Positions 49,549-57,994 of a DNA stretch of 64,000 nt are shown here, in pieces (position 1 is the first letter of the stretch; each line of letters opens with the position of its first letter). Both the position numbers and the translations under genes were made by a program. Source of the DNA: Yponomeuta sedellus. Lineage: Eukaryota; Arthropoda; Insecta; Lepidoptera; Yponomeutidae. The stretch spans positions 26,315,615 to 26,379,614 of the forward strand of contig OW203723.1 of assembly GCA_934045075.1 (NCBI GenBank), given 5' to 3'. A model generated the notes under the pieces. It saw nothing but the letters and a program-made list of their open reading frames with translations, did no database searches and was not told the DNA's origin.

Positions 49549-50943
49549 GAGGAGGCGCTCCAGTACCACGGCTTCCCGGAGCACATGCGCCGCATCATCG
49601 GAGCTTACCTCTCCGAGAGGGAGATCCGGTATCCGGCGCGGGACGAGTGGGCGGCGAAACCCATGTCACGCGGCGTTCCGCAGGGTTCGGCCCTTGGCCC
49701 TACGCTGTGGAACATCGGCTTCGACTGGGTGCTGCGGGGTGCGCTACCGGAGGGGGCCGGCGTGACCTGCTATGCGGATGACACGCTGGTCACCTCCCGC
49801 GGCGCTAACTTTAGCGAAGCGGCCGCGCTCGCTACCGCGAGTGTAGAGGAGGTGCTTCAGCGCATCCGAGGACTGGGGCTGGAGGTGGCGCTCCACAAAT
49901 GCGAGGCCCTGTGCATTCATGGGCCGCGGAGGGGGCCGCCGAATGGGGCTCGAGTGACGGTGGATGGGGTGGGGATCGATGTCGGGTCGGCCATGCGCTA
50001 CCTCGGCATCGTTCTGGACTCGCGTCTGACGTTTTGCGAGCACTTCCGACGGCTCGCGCCGCGACTCATGGCCGCGTGCAGTGCCCTCGGCCGCCTGCTG
50101 CCGAACGTCGGTGGGCCGAATGCGGCTTGCCGGCGGCTTTACGCGCTGGTGGTGCGGTCGATGGCGCTGTACGGAGCACCCGTGTGGGAGGACTCCCTGG
50201 GGCGGGCGAACAGGGCCCTGCTGCTGCACCGTCCGCAGAGGGCTATTTGCCTGCGAATGGTGCACGGCTACCGCACCGTCTCTTACGAGGCGGCGTGTGT
50301 GCTGGCTGCTTGCCTGCCCTGGGAGATGGATGCACGTGTGCTCACGCTGGTGTACGACCGCGTCGCCGAGTGCCGGGCCGCGGGGGAGCCCCCGTCGAGG
50401 GAGGAGATGCTGCGTTGGCGCATGCGAGCTCGCAGACGTCTGCTCATCAGATGGCTGCGCGCACTCGAGGAGCCTACGGCGGGCCACGACACTATCGCCG
50501 CGGTGAGGCCGGTTCTCGAGCGTTGGCTGACGAGGAGGCACGGAGTCCTCTCCTTCCACCTTACGCAGCTCCTCTCGGGGCACGGTTGCTTCGGGAGATA
50601 TCTGTGGAGGGTGGCGGGAGCGGAACCCACACCCGAGTGCCACCACTGCGGTCACGACGAGGACACGGCACATCACACGTTGGTGGAGTGCCCGGCGTGG
50701 GCGGACGAGAGGGCGGCGCTGACTGTCGTGATAGGGGTGGACCTGTCGCTGCCGGCCGTCGTGCGCTCGATGGTCGACAGCGAGGTAGCTTGGCGGGCCG
50801 TCCAGGCCTTCGCTGAGGCAGTCATGACTGCTAAAGAGGAGGCTGAGAGGCAGCGCGAGCGTGACCCCGAGGCACGGCGCGGAAGGCGGGAGCGCAGAAG
50901 GCGCAGAGCGGGTGTCGGTCAGAGGGTGCAAGACCCGGGGTAG
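49549..50943 (+). CDS. Family F ORF2 fragment: second half of RT and C terminus
   Basis: Open from the truncation to the stop. It contains GVPQGSALGPTLWNIGFDW, CYADDTLVTSRG with the catalytic YADD, the thumb region, and the finger CHHCGHDEDTAHHTLVEC. It lacks the endonuclease and the first RT blocks, so it is not functional alone. Without an upstream ATG the first Met (49585) is not a natural start. The absence of stops indicates a recent insertion. Confidence 0.85.
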   Translation, partial: EEALQYHGFPEHMRRIIGAYLSEREIRYPARDEWAAKPMSRGVPQGSALGPTLWNIGFDWVLRGALPEGAGVTCYADDTLVTSRGANFSEAAALATASVEEVLQRIRGLGLEVALHKCEALCIHGPRRGPPNGARVTVDGVGIDVGSAMRYLGIVLDSRLTFCEHFRRLAPRLMAACSALGRLLPNVGGPNAACRRLYALVVRSMALYGAPVWEDSLGRANRALLLHRPQRAICLRMVHGYRTVSYEAACVLAACLPWEMDARVLTLVYDRVAECRAAGEPPSREEMLRWRMRARRRLLIRWLRALEEPTAGHDTIAAVRPVLERWLTRRHGVLSFHLTQLLSGHGCFGRYLWRVAGAEPTPECHHCGHDEDTAHHTLVECPAWADERAALTVVIGVDLSLPAVVRSMVDSEVAWRAVQAFAEAVMTAKEEAERQRERDPEARRGRRERRRRRAGVGQRVQDPG

Positions 50944-51173
50944 GTCTTGCGCCTGAATGACGAAGTGTCGGTCGGCGCCGTGTCTAGTGTCCCTGACACG
51001 GCGGTCGGCAAGATAGAGGGATGAAAGTGATTTCATGAATGAGGATTAATTTATGGGGCGGCGGGCACCAGCCGCGCCGCCCGCGCACGCGAGGAGTGCG
51101 TGAGTAAATGTGATGGATGAACGGTGCAGAGGTCGTGCTGAATCTGGAGTTGTGATCTGGGTAGCATGACCGG

Positions 51174-51768
51174 CACATAAGACGAGGAGAGGGATGGCGC
51201 TCAGGTCGTGCCTGCTGGCTGGCGCGGAGCGCTCGTCACTGACCTGCGACCCGCGTCTAGTACGGTACGATCAGCGACAGAAGAAGAATGAATGGCTCGT
51301 TATACATGCCGGACCGCGGGCCGGGCGTTACCACGCGCTTGCCCCGCGATCCGAATGGTGTGCCGAGCAGATATACCAGGTGATGGATGAGTGGTGCTCG
51401 GATCGTGCTAGATCGACGTGGAGCGGGCGCCACCACACGTGCGACCCACGATCGTAACTGGTGCGACCGTCACATAAGACGAGGAGAGGGATGGCGCTCA
51501 GATCGTGCCTTCCGGCTGGCGCGGAGCGCTCGTCACTGACCTGCGACCCGCGTCTAGTACGGTACGATCAGTGACAGAAGATGAATGAATGGCTCGTTAT
51601 ACATGCCAGACCGCGGGCCGGGCGTCACCACGCGCTTGCCCCGCGATCGGAATGGTGTGCCGAGCAGAAACACAAGGTGATGGAAGAGTGGTGCTAGGTA
51701 CGTGCTAGATCGACGTGGAGCGGGCGCCACCACACGTGCGACCCACGATCGTAACTGGTGCGACCAGC
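51174..51768 (+). repeat. 297-bp tandem repeat x2 in family F 3' UTR (F1)
   Basis: CACATAAGACGAGGAGAGGG begins each unit, at 51174 and 51471. The units differ by scattered substitutions. The same pair is at 54367-54961 in F2 and 61384-61978 in F3. Confidence 0.9.
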
Positions 51769-52031
51769 ACAACAAACAAGATATGATGGATGCTATGATG
51801 AAGAGAATGGGGGTAGCGGAGCGCCTATGGCTCCTCCACCGCTACCCTATGCGGAAACGCAAAAGGTGGGGACGGGGTCGCCAGCCGAGTTGCGGAGGTG
51901 TCTTTGCGAATCACGTAGCTCGGTGTGAATGGCGAGAGACGGAACACCGGAGGGGTTTTAGTGGGTGCAAGCCCCACATAACTCGGCGTTTTCCCCGAGA
52001 CGCCGGGTATCTGTCAGAGATTTCCCCTCCG

Positions 52032-52063
<32 letters not shown>

Positions 52064-52065
<2 letters not shown>

Positions 52066-52097
52066 TTAGGTTAGGTTAGGTTAGGTTAGGTTAGGTT
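52064..52097 (+). repeat. Telomeric TTAGG x7
   Basis: The longest telomeric tract in the window, between F1 and element I. Confidence 0.95.
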
Positions 52098-53324
52098 CGA
52101 CGCGAGTGTCGTTTGCTATGCGGACGACACGCTGGTGTTGGCAGAGGGGATCGAATTCGAGGAGACCACTCGGCTAGCCGAACTTGGGGTGGCGTGCGTC
52201 GTCCGGAAAATCCGGGAGCTTGGGCTCGCGGTGGCCCCGCAGAAGACCGAGGCTTTGTGGTTCCACGACCTTCCACGGGGAGTGGAGCCACCGAGCTCAT
52301 TGGTGAACGTGGGTGGCACAAATGTACGGGTTGGACGGTACATGAAGTACCTGGGCGTCGTCCTCGATGGCCGGTGGGAATTCACCGAGCATTTCGACCG
52401 CCTGGTTCCTCGGATCGATAGGGTAGCGGGTGCTCTGCACCGAATCCTACCCAATCTTGGGGGACCAATGGAGAGCGTGCGCCGCCTATACGCGGGAGTT
52501 GTGCGGTCTATAGCCCTCTATGGAGCGCCCCTGTGGGCTGAAAGGCTGTCTGGTGACCCACGCTGTAGAGGCAAGCTGAAAAGCGTGCAGCGCCGGATGG
52601 CCATAAGGGTTGCGCGCGGATACCGCACAATATCCTTCGAGGCGGCGACGATCTTGGCGCGGTTTACGCCCCTCGACCTACTGGCAAGCATGGACGCGAG
52701 GGTGTATCACCGACTCCGTGACACCCGCCAAGGGGGCGTAAACCCGCTCCCCAGGGAGGTCGGAACGCTACGGCGGAACGAACACCGCCGGGCCTGGCGT
52801 GAGTGGCAGGAGCGGCTCAAAGAGCCAAGGAGCGCTCGTCAGAGGGTGGTCGCGGCAATCCTGCCGAACTTTGATGGCTGGCTCAACCGAGGGTACGGCG
52901 CCGTGTCGTACAGACTTACTCAGGTGCTCACTGGGCATGGCTGTTTCAGCGAGTACCTGAATAGGATCGGACGAGAGGTGTCGACACGGTGCTATCACTG
53001 CAACGGTGACTGCGATGATGCGCAGCACACCCTCGAGGTCTGCCCGGCGTGGCAGGCCGAGCGGAGCGAGCTAATCGCTCGAATTGGGCCAAACCTCTCC
53101 CTGCCTAGCATAATAGCTGCCATGGTGCAGGGAGAGATAGAATGGAAGGCCGTGACCACCTTCTGCGAAGTAGTAATGTCGCGGAAGGAGGAAGCTGAGC
53201 GAGAACGGGAGAGGGCCGATCCCGCTCGGAGACGGAGCCGCAGAGGCGGCGGTGGCGGTGGGCGCCGCCGTCCAGGCCCCTAAGCCCGAAGGCGTCGGAC
53301 TGCCACAACCCTGTAGTCCCGGGA
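52098..53324 (+). mobile_element. Element I, SART-type, 5' truncated and lacking its 3' end
   Basis: Starts after TTAGGTT in the codons just before CYADD of ORF2 and includes the C terminus plus about 40 bp of 3' UTR. It then joins F2 without poly(A) or telomeric sequence at about 53324. Its ORF2 is diverged from H, G and F, so it is another family. Confidence 0.8.
52099..53283 (+). CDS. SART-type ORF2 fragment of element I
   Basis: Open from the first codon (DASVVCYADDTLVLAEG) to the stop, about 395 codons. It includes the YADD RT motif, YMKYLGVVLDGRW, RVARGYRTISFEA, LTGHGCF and the finger CYHCNGDCDDAQHTLEVC, whose spacing is one or two residues longer than in H. The C terminus is Arg- and Gly-rich. 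Upstream RT and endonuclease are missing. Confidence 0.8.
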   Translation, partial: DASVVCYADDTLVLAEGIEFEETTRLAELGVACVVRKIRELGLAVAPQKTEALWFHDLPRGVEPPSSLVNVGGTNVRVGRYMKYLGVVLDGRWEFTEHFDRLVPRIDRVAGALHRILPNLGGPMESVRRLYAGVVRSIALYGAPLWAERLSGDPRCRGKLKSVQRRMAIRVARGYRTISFEAATILARFTPLDLLASMDARVYHRLRDTRQGGVNPLPREVGTLRRNEHRRAWREWQERLKEPRSARQRVVAAILPNFDGWLNRGYGAVSYRLTQVLTGHGCFSEYLNRIGREVSTRCYHCNGDCDDAQHTLEVCPAWQAERSELIARIGPNLSLPSIIAAMVQGEIEWKAVTTFCEVVMSRKEEAERERERADPARRRSRRGGGGGGRRRPGP

Positions 53325-54136
53325 CCTGCTATGCGGATGACACGCTGGTCACCTCCCGCGGCGCTAACTTTAGCGAAGCGGCCGCGCTCGCTACCGCGAG
53401 TGTAGAGGAGGTGCTTCAGCGCATACGAGGACTGGGGCTGGAGGTGGCGCTCCACAAATGCGAGGCCCTGTGCATTCATGGGCCGCGGAGGGGGCCGCCG
53501 AATGGGGCTCGAGTGACGGTGGATGGGGTGGGGATCGATGTCGGGTCGGCCATGCGCTACCTCGGCATCGTTCTGGACTCTCGTCTGACGTTTTGCGAGC
53601 ACTTCACTCATGGCCGCGTGCAGTGCCCTCGGCCGCCTGCTGCCGAACGTCGGTGGGCCGAATGCGGCTTGCCGGCGGCTTTACGCGCTGGTGGTGCGGT
53701 CGATGGCGCTGTACGGAGCACCGCTGAGCGCTGTACAGTCCTCTCCTTCCACCTTACGCAGCTCCTCTCGGGGCACGGTTGCTTCGGGAGATATCTGTGG
53801 AGGGTGGCGGGAGCGGAACCCACACCCGAGTGCCACCACTGCGGTCACGACGAGGACACGGCACATCACACGTTGGTGGAGTGCCCGGCGTGGGCGGACG
53901 AGAGGGCGGCGCTGACTGTCGTGATAGGGGTGGACCTGTCGCTGCCGGCCGTCGTGCGCTCGATGGTCGACAGCGAGGTAGCTTGGCGGGCCGTCCAGGC
54001 CTTCGCTGAGGCAGTCATGACTGCTAAAGAGGAGGCTGAGAGGCAGCGCGAGCGTGACCCCGAGGCACGGCGCGGAAGGCGGGAGCGCAGAAGGCGCAGA
54101 GCGGGTGTCGGTCAGAGGGTGCAAGACCCGGGGTAG
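53325..54136 (+). pseudogene. Family F ORF2 remnant with two deletions
   Basis: Compared with F3, about 17 bp are missing after GAGCACTTC (53606), shifting the frame, and about 370 bp are missing at 53722, where a short filler resembling nearby sequence (GAGCGCTGTACA) lies at the joint. After the second deletion the original frame is restored and continues with FHLTQLLSGHGCF to the finger and stop. Not functional. Confidence 0.85.
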
Positions 54137-54366
54137 GTCTTGCGCCTGAATGACGAAGTGTCGGTCGGCGCCGTGTCTAGTGTCCCTGACACGGCGGTCG
54201 GCAAGATAGAGGGATGAAAGTGATTTCATGAATGAGGATTAATTTATGGGGCGGCGGGCACCAGCCGCGCCGCCCGCGCACGCGAGGAGTGCGTGAGTAA
54301 ATGTGATGGATGAACGGTGCAGAGGTCGTGCTGAATCTGGAGTTGTGATCTGGGTAGCATGACCGG

Positions 54367-54961
54367 CACATAAGACGAGGAGAGGGATGGCGCTCAGGTC
54401 GTGCCTGCTGGCTGGCGCGGAGCGCTCGTCACTGACCTGCGACCCGCGTCTAGTACGGTACGATCAGCGACAGAAGAAGAATGAATGGCTCGTTATACAT
54501 GCCGGACCGCGGGCCGGGCGTTACCACGCGCTTGCCCCGCGATCCGAATGGTGTGCCGAGCAGATATACCAGGTGATGGATGAGTGGTGCTCGGATCGTG
54601 CTAGATCGACGTGGAGCGGGCGCCACCACACGTGCGACCCACGATCGTAACTGGTGCGACCGTCACATAAGACGAGGAGAGGGATGGCGCTCAGATCGTG
54701 CCTTCCGGCTGGCGCGGAGCGCTCGTCACTGACCTGCGACCCGCGTCTAGTACGGTACGATCAGTGACAGAAGATGAATGAATGGCTCGTTATACATGCC
54801 AGACCGCGGGCCGGGCGTCACCACGCGCTTGCCCCGCGATCGGAATGGTGTGCCGAGCAGAAATACAAGGTGATGGAAGAGTGGTGCTAGGTACGTGCTA
54901 GATCGACGTGGAGCGGGCGCCACCACACGTGCGACCCACGATCGTAACTGGTGCGACCAGC
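54367..54961 (+). repeat. 297-bp tandem repeat x2 in F2
   Basis: Units start at 54367 and 54664; as in F1. Confidence 0.9.
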
Positions 54962-55224
54962 ACAACAAACAAGATATGATGGATGCTATGATGAAGAGAA
55001 TGGGGGTAGCGGAGCGCCTATGGCTCCTCCACCGCTACCATATGCGGAAACGCAAAAGGTGGGGACGGGGTCGCCAGCCGAGTTGCGGAGGTGTCTTTGC
55101 GAATCACGTAGCTCGGTGTGAATGGCGAGAGACGGAACACCGGAGGGGTTTTAGTGGGTGCAAGCCCCACATAACCCGGCGTTTTCCCCGAGACGCCGGG
55201 TATCTGTCAGAGATTTCCCCTCCG

Positions 55225-55278
<54 letters not shown>

Positions 55279-55280
<2 letters not shown>

Positions 55281-55292
55281 TTAGGTTAGGTT
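55279..55292 (+). repeat. Telomeric GGTTAGGTTAGGTT
   Basis: Two units and a part between F2 and the 5' end of F3. Confidence 0.95.
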
Positions 55293-55465
55293 AGTCTGCG
55301 TCGGTACGCCATTGCGAGTAGATGTGTGCGCTGTTCGCTACTTTGCAAATAAGTACCCGCAGCAATTGCTTTTGTTTATTTATTAGTAAATAAAAGTGTG
55401 AAGTGCCTGCATACGTGTGCATCTGTGTTTGGCGTGTGCGTGCGTAGTGCACGTTATAAGCTACG

Positions 55466-57994
55466 ATGGATGCGGCCGCGGCGCCTGGCGCCGATCTGTC
55501 GGCTGCCGGCGCCGCTATGGCGGGAGACGGCGAGGCGTCTGGCGGCGGCGCTCGAACTACCCACGAGGGAAAAAAACCAACTCGCGGTAAGTTGTGGGTG
55601 GTGGCAGCGAGGAAGCGAGGCCGCTCCACTGAGTCGGATGGGTCGTGGGACTCTGAGCCAGATGGCGAGGAGGAGACGGCTTTGCTCCCAAAGGTGTCCC
55701 GCGTAGGGACGCGCGGCGGTGTCGCCGCAAGGGCCCGTGGCAGAACGGCGAAGCGCGGCGGCGCCCGTAGAACGGCTGGTGAGGCGAAGGAGGCCGCCCG
55801 CGAAGAGCAGAAGCTCTGCGCGCAGGCAGAGGTGGCGAGCCTTACGGCTCAGTACTATCGTCGGTCGACATCGCCGCGTGCCTCGACGTCAGCGGCGTTC
55901 GCGGGGGGCGTCGTACCGGTGGGGGAACTTGTGGCCCAGATAAACTCGGCTATTCTATACATAGCTGAAGTGGGCCGCAAGTCCAAAAATATAAAGGGCG
56001 AGCTGCTTGGTGGCCTGAAGAAGGCTACGGCGGCGATCGGGGACGCTGTTGCGGAACTGAGTGTCCGCACGGCTACCGCCGAGTCCCGCCGTGTCTCCGA
56101 GGAGAACGCCCGCCTCCGCGCTAGGGTCGACGAGCTGGAGAAGGCGAGCCGTGCCCCTGTTGTGGCACCCGTGCAGGCTGCCGCTGCCGCTGTTCGCGCT
56201 TTGCCTGCCGCTGCTGCTGCTGTTCGTGCCTCGCCGGCTGCCGCCGCGGCGCGTGTGCCGCCGGCGGCTGACTCCGGGCGTGTACGGCCGCCGGCCGTTG
56301 CCGGATCGGTGCGAGCACCGGCGACTGCTGCGGCACGTGTGACCCACGGGTCGCCGGCCGCGACGGCGCGTGGGCCGCCGGCCGCCACGGCGCGTGGGCC
56401 GCCGGCCGTCGCGGTGCGTGTGCCGCCGGCGGTCGCGATGCGTGGGCCGCCGGCCACTACGGTGCGTGGGCCGCCGGCCGCTACGGTGCGTGGGCCGCTG
56501 GCCGTCACGGTGCGTGTGCCGCCGGCCGTAACGGTGCGTGGGCCGCCGGCCGTCTCTGTGCGTGGTCCGCCGGCGGCCGCGGTACGCGGGCCGCCGCTCG
56601 CCGCCGTGCGCGGGTCAACGCCCGCCGCGGTGCGCGGGTCGCCAGCCGCCGTGGTGCGTGCCGCGCCGGCCCCCGGCGCCGGCGTGCGCGCTACGGTGTC
56701 GGCGGCTGCTGCTCGGGTGGCGGCGGCACGTGTTGCTACACGCGGCACATATGCGGGTGCGGTGGCTGGCGGACGTGTTAGCTGCTCGCCCGCTTCTGCC
56801 AGCGGGCGTGCGGTAGGCGCGCACGGCGACTTGCCCGCGACGGCGACGAGTGTGAGGGAGGACGCGGCGACCGCCCGCTCGCCACCCGCCGCTTGTGTGG
56901 ATGATGAGACGGACGACGTCGACGTCGAGGTGATCGACGACACGCCGACTGCCGCCTCGCCCGCGGACTGGGTGGTGCACGAGACACCCGCCCGCCGTCG
57001 CCGGCGTCGTAGGACGATGGCGGCGCGTCGGGTACCCGACGGCGAGCTGTCGGGGCCCGCCTCTGCGTCCGTCCCGCTCGCGGGACCGGTGACGGCGGTG
57101 GCTCGTGGGACCGCGGGGACGCCACCCACGCCGGGCCAGCTGGCCGCGCGCAAGCTGCGTCTGCCGCGTTCTGCTGCAGTAGTTATTACGCTGCAGCCGG
57201 AGGCGATGGAAGCGGGCATGACGTATGCGCAGGTGATTTCGGAAGCGAGGTCAAAAATTGACATCGCTTCGCTTGAAATCACCTCGCTGCGGTTCAAGCG
57301 ATCGGTCACCGGGGCGCGGGTGCTGGAGGTGGCGGGGGCGGGTGCCGCGAGTGCTACTAAGGCGGACGCGCTGGCCCGAAAACTGGAGGAGGTTCTCGGC
57401 TCGCAGACTGCGAGAGTTTCGAGGCCGATCAAGTCCGCAGAACTGCGGGTGTTCGGCCTCGACGATTCCGTCACAGCGGACGAGGTGACCGCTGCGGTGG
57501 CTCGCTCGGGTGAATGTGAACGGGGGGCGGTAAAGTGCGGTGAGGTGCGCCCTGGCGCGACCGGCGCTTGCGCAGCTTGGGTGCGCTGCCCCGTGTCTGC
57601 GGCGAAGAAGGTCCTCGCGGCGGGCCGCCTCTCAGTCGGATGGGGCATGGCCCGAGTAGAGCTGCTGACGGCGCGCCCACTGCGCTGCTACAGGTGCTTG
57701 GAGCCTGGCCACACGCGTGCGCTATGCCCGTCGACGGAGGACCGCAGTGATCTGTGTTATCGCTGCGGTGAGCCCGGCCACAAGGCCGGCGCCTGCCACG
57801 CCACGCCGCGCTGCACCCTGTGCGCGGCGGCGGGTAGGCCTTCTGAGCACACGTGCGGCAGCAAAGCCTGCCCTGCACCGAGGAGAGCGCCGGCGGCGAG
57901 TCTGGGCCCACAGGCCCCTCCCCAGCCACAGCGCCAGCCGACCCCCGGTGCAGGGGCGGCTACTGCGGAGGCTGACATGGACACTGCCGCGTAA
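55466..57994 (+). CDS. Family F ORF1 protein with octapeptide repeats and three zinc knuckles
   Basis: 842 residues. The N-terminal 100 residues are basic with KRGRSTESDGSWDSE. A helical segment around 195-230 contains RVSEENARLRARVDELEKA. About residues 293-400 are roughly thirteen repeats of an eight-residue unit of the type TVRGPPAV. A gag-like domain follows (VVITLQPEAMEAGMTYAQVI, ELRVFGLDDSVT), then knuckles CYRCLEPGHTRALC (about 741), CYRCGEPGHKAGAC (764) and CTLCAAAGRPSEHTC (783). H ORF1 has the same architecture without the repeat. The expected role is RNA binding and telomere targeting. The stop TAA is directly followed by the ORF2 ATG. Confidence 0.85.
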   Translation: MDAAAAPGADLSAAGAAMAGDGEASGGGARTTHEGKKPTRGKLWVVAARKRGRSTESDGSWDSEPDGEEETALLPKVSRVGTRGGVAARARGRTAKRGGARRTAGEAKEAAREEQKLCAQAEVASLTAQYYRRSTSPRASTSAAFAGGVVPVGELVAQINSAILYIAEVGRKSKNIKGELLGGLKKATAAIGDAVAELSVRTATAESRRVSEENARLRARVDELEKASRAPVVAPVQAAAAAVRALPAAAAAVRASPAAAAARVPPAADSGRVRPPAVAGSVRAPATAAARVTHGSPAATARGPPAATARGPPAVAVRVPPAVAMRGPPATTVRGPPAATVRGPLAVTVRVPPAVTVRGPPAVSVRGPPAAAVRGPPLAAVRGSTPAAVRGSPAAVVRAAPAPGAGVRATVSAAAARVAAARVATRGTYAGAVAGGRVSCSPASASGRAVGAHGDLPATATSVREDAATARSPPAACVDDETDDVDVEVIDDTPTAASPADWVVHETPARRRRRRRTMAARRVPDGELSGPASASVPLAGPVTAVARGTAGTPPTPGQLAARKLRLPRSAAVVITLQPEAMEAGMTYAQVISEARSKIDIASLEITSLRFKRSVTGARVLEVAGAGAASATKADALARKLEEVLGSQTARVSRPIKSAELRVFGLDDSVTADEVTAAVARSGECERGAVKCGEVRPGATGACAAWVRCPVSAAKKVLAAGRLSVGWGMARVELLTARPLRCYRCLEPGHTRALCPSTEDRSDLCYRCGEPGHKAGACHATPRCTLCAAAGRPSEHTCGSKACPAPRRAPAASLGPQAPPQPQRQPTPGAGAATAEADMDTAA

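Larger units (their letters stand above)
49547..52063 (+). mobile_element. Element F1, 5'-truncated family F
   Basis: Begins within ORF2 at the codons IEEALQYHG and runs through the complete family F 3' UTR to poly(A) 52032-52063, then GGTTAGG. Nearly identical to F3 over the shared length; one in-frame CTG insertion (LLLHRPQ against LLHRPQ). Confidence 0.9.
53325..55278 (+). mobile_element. Element F2, family F copy with deletions, fused to element I
   Basis: Begins at the family F codons for CYADDTLV and ends with poly(A) 55225-55278 (54 nt) and GGTTAGG. The 3' UTR with its two 297-bp repeats is intact and nearly identical to F1 and F3. Confidence 0.85.

Noticed and set aside
51174..51768. 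CRISPR-like or satellite array
   Set aside because: Only two long direct units per element, located in the family F 3' UTR; no spacers.
55855..57648. 597-residue minus-strand frame, Ala/Thr-rich
   Set aside because: Antisense of the family F ORF1 and its octapeptide repeat; low complexity only.
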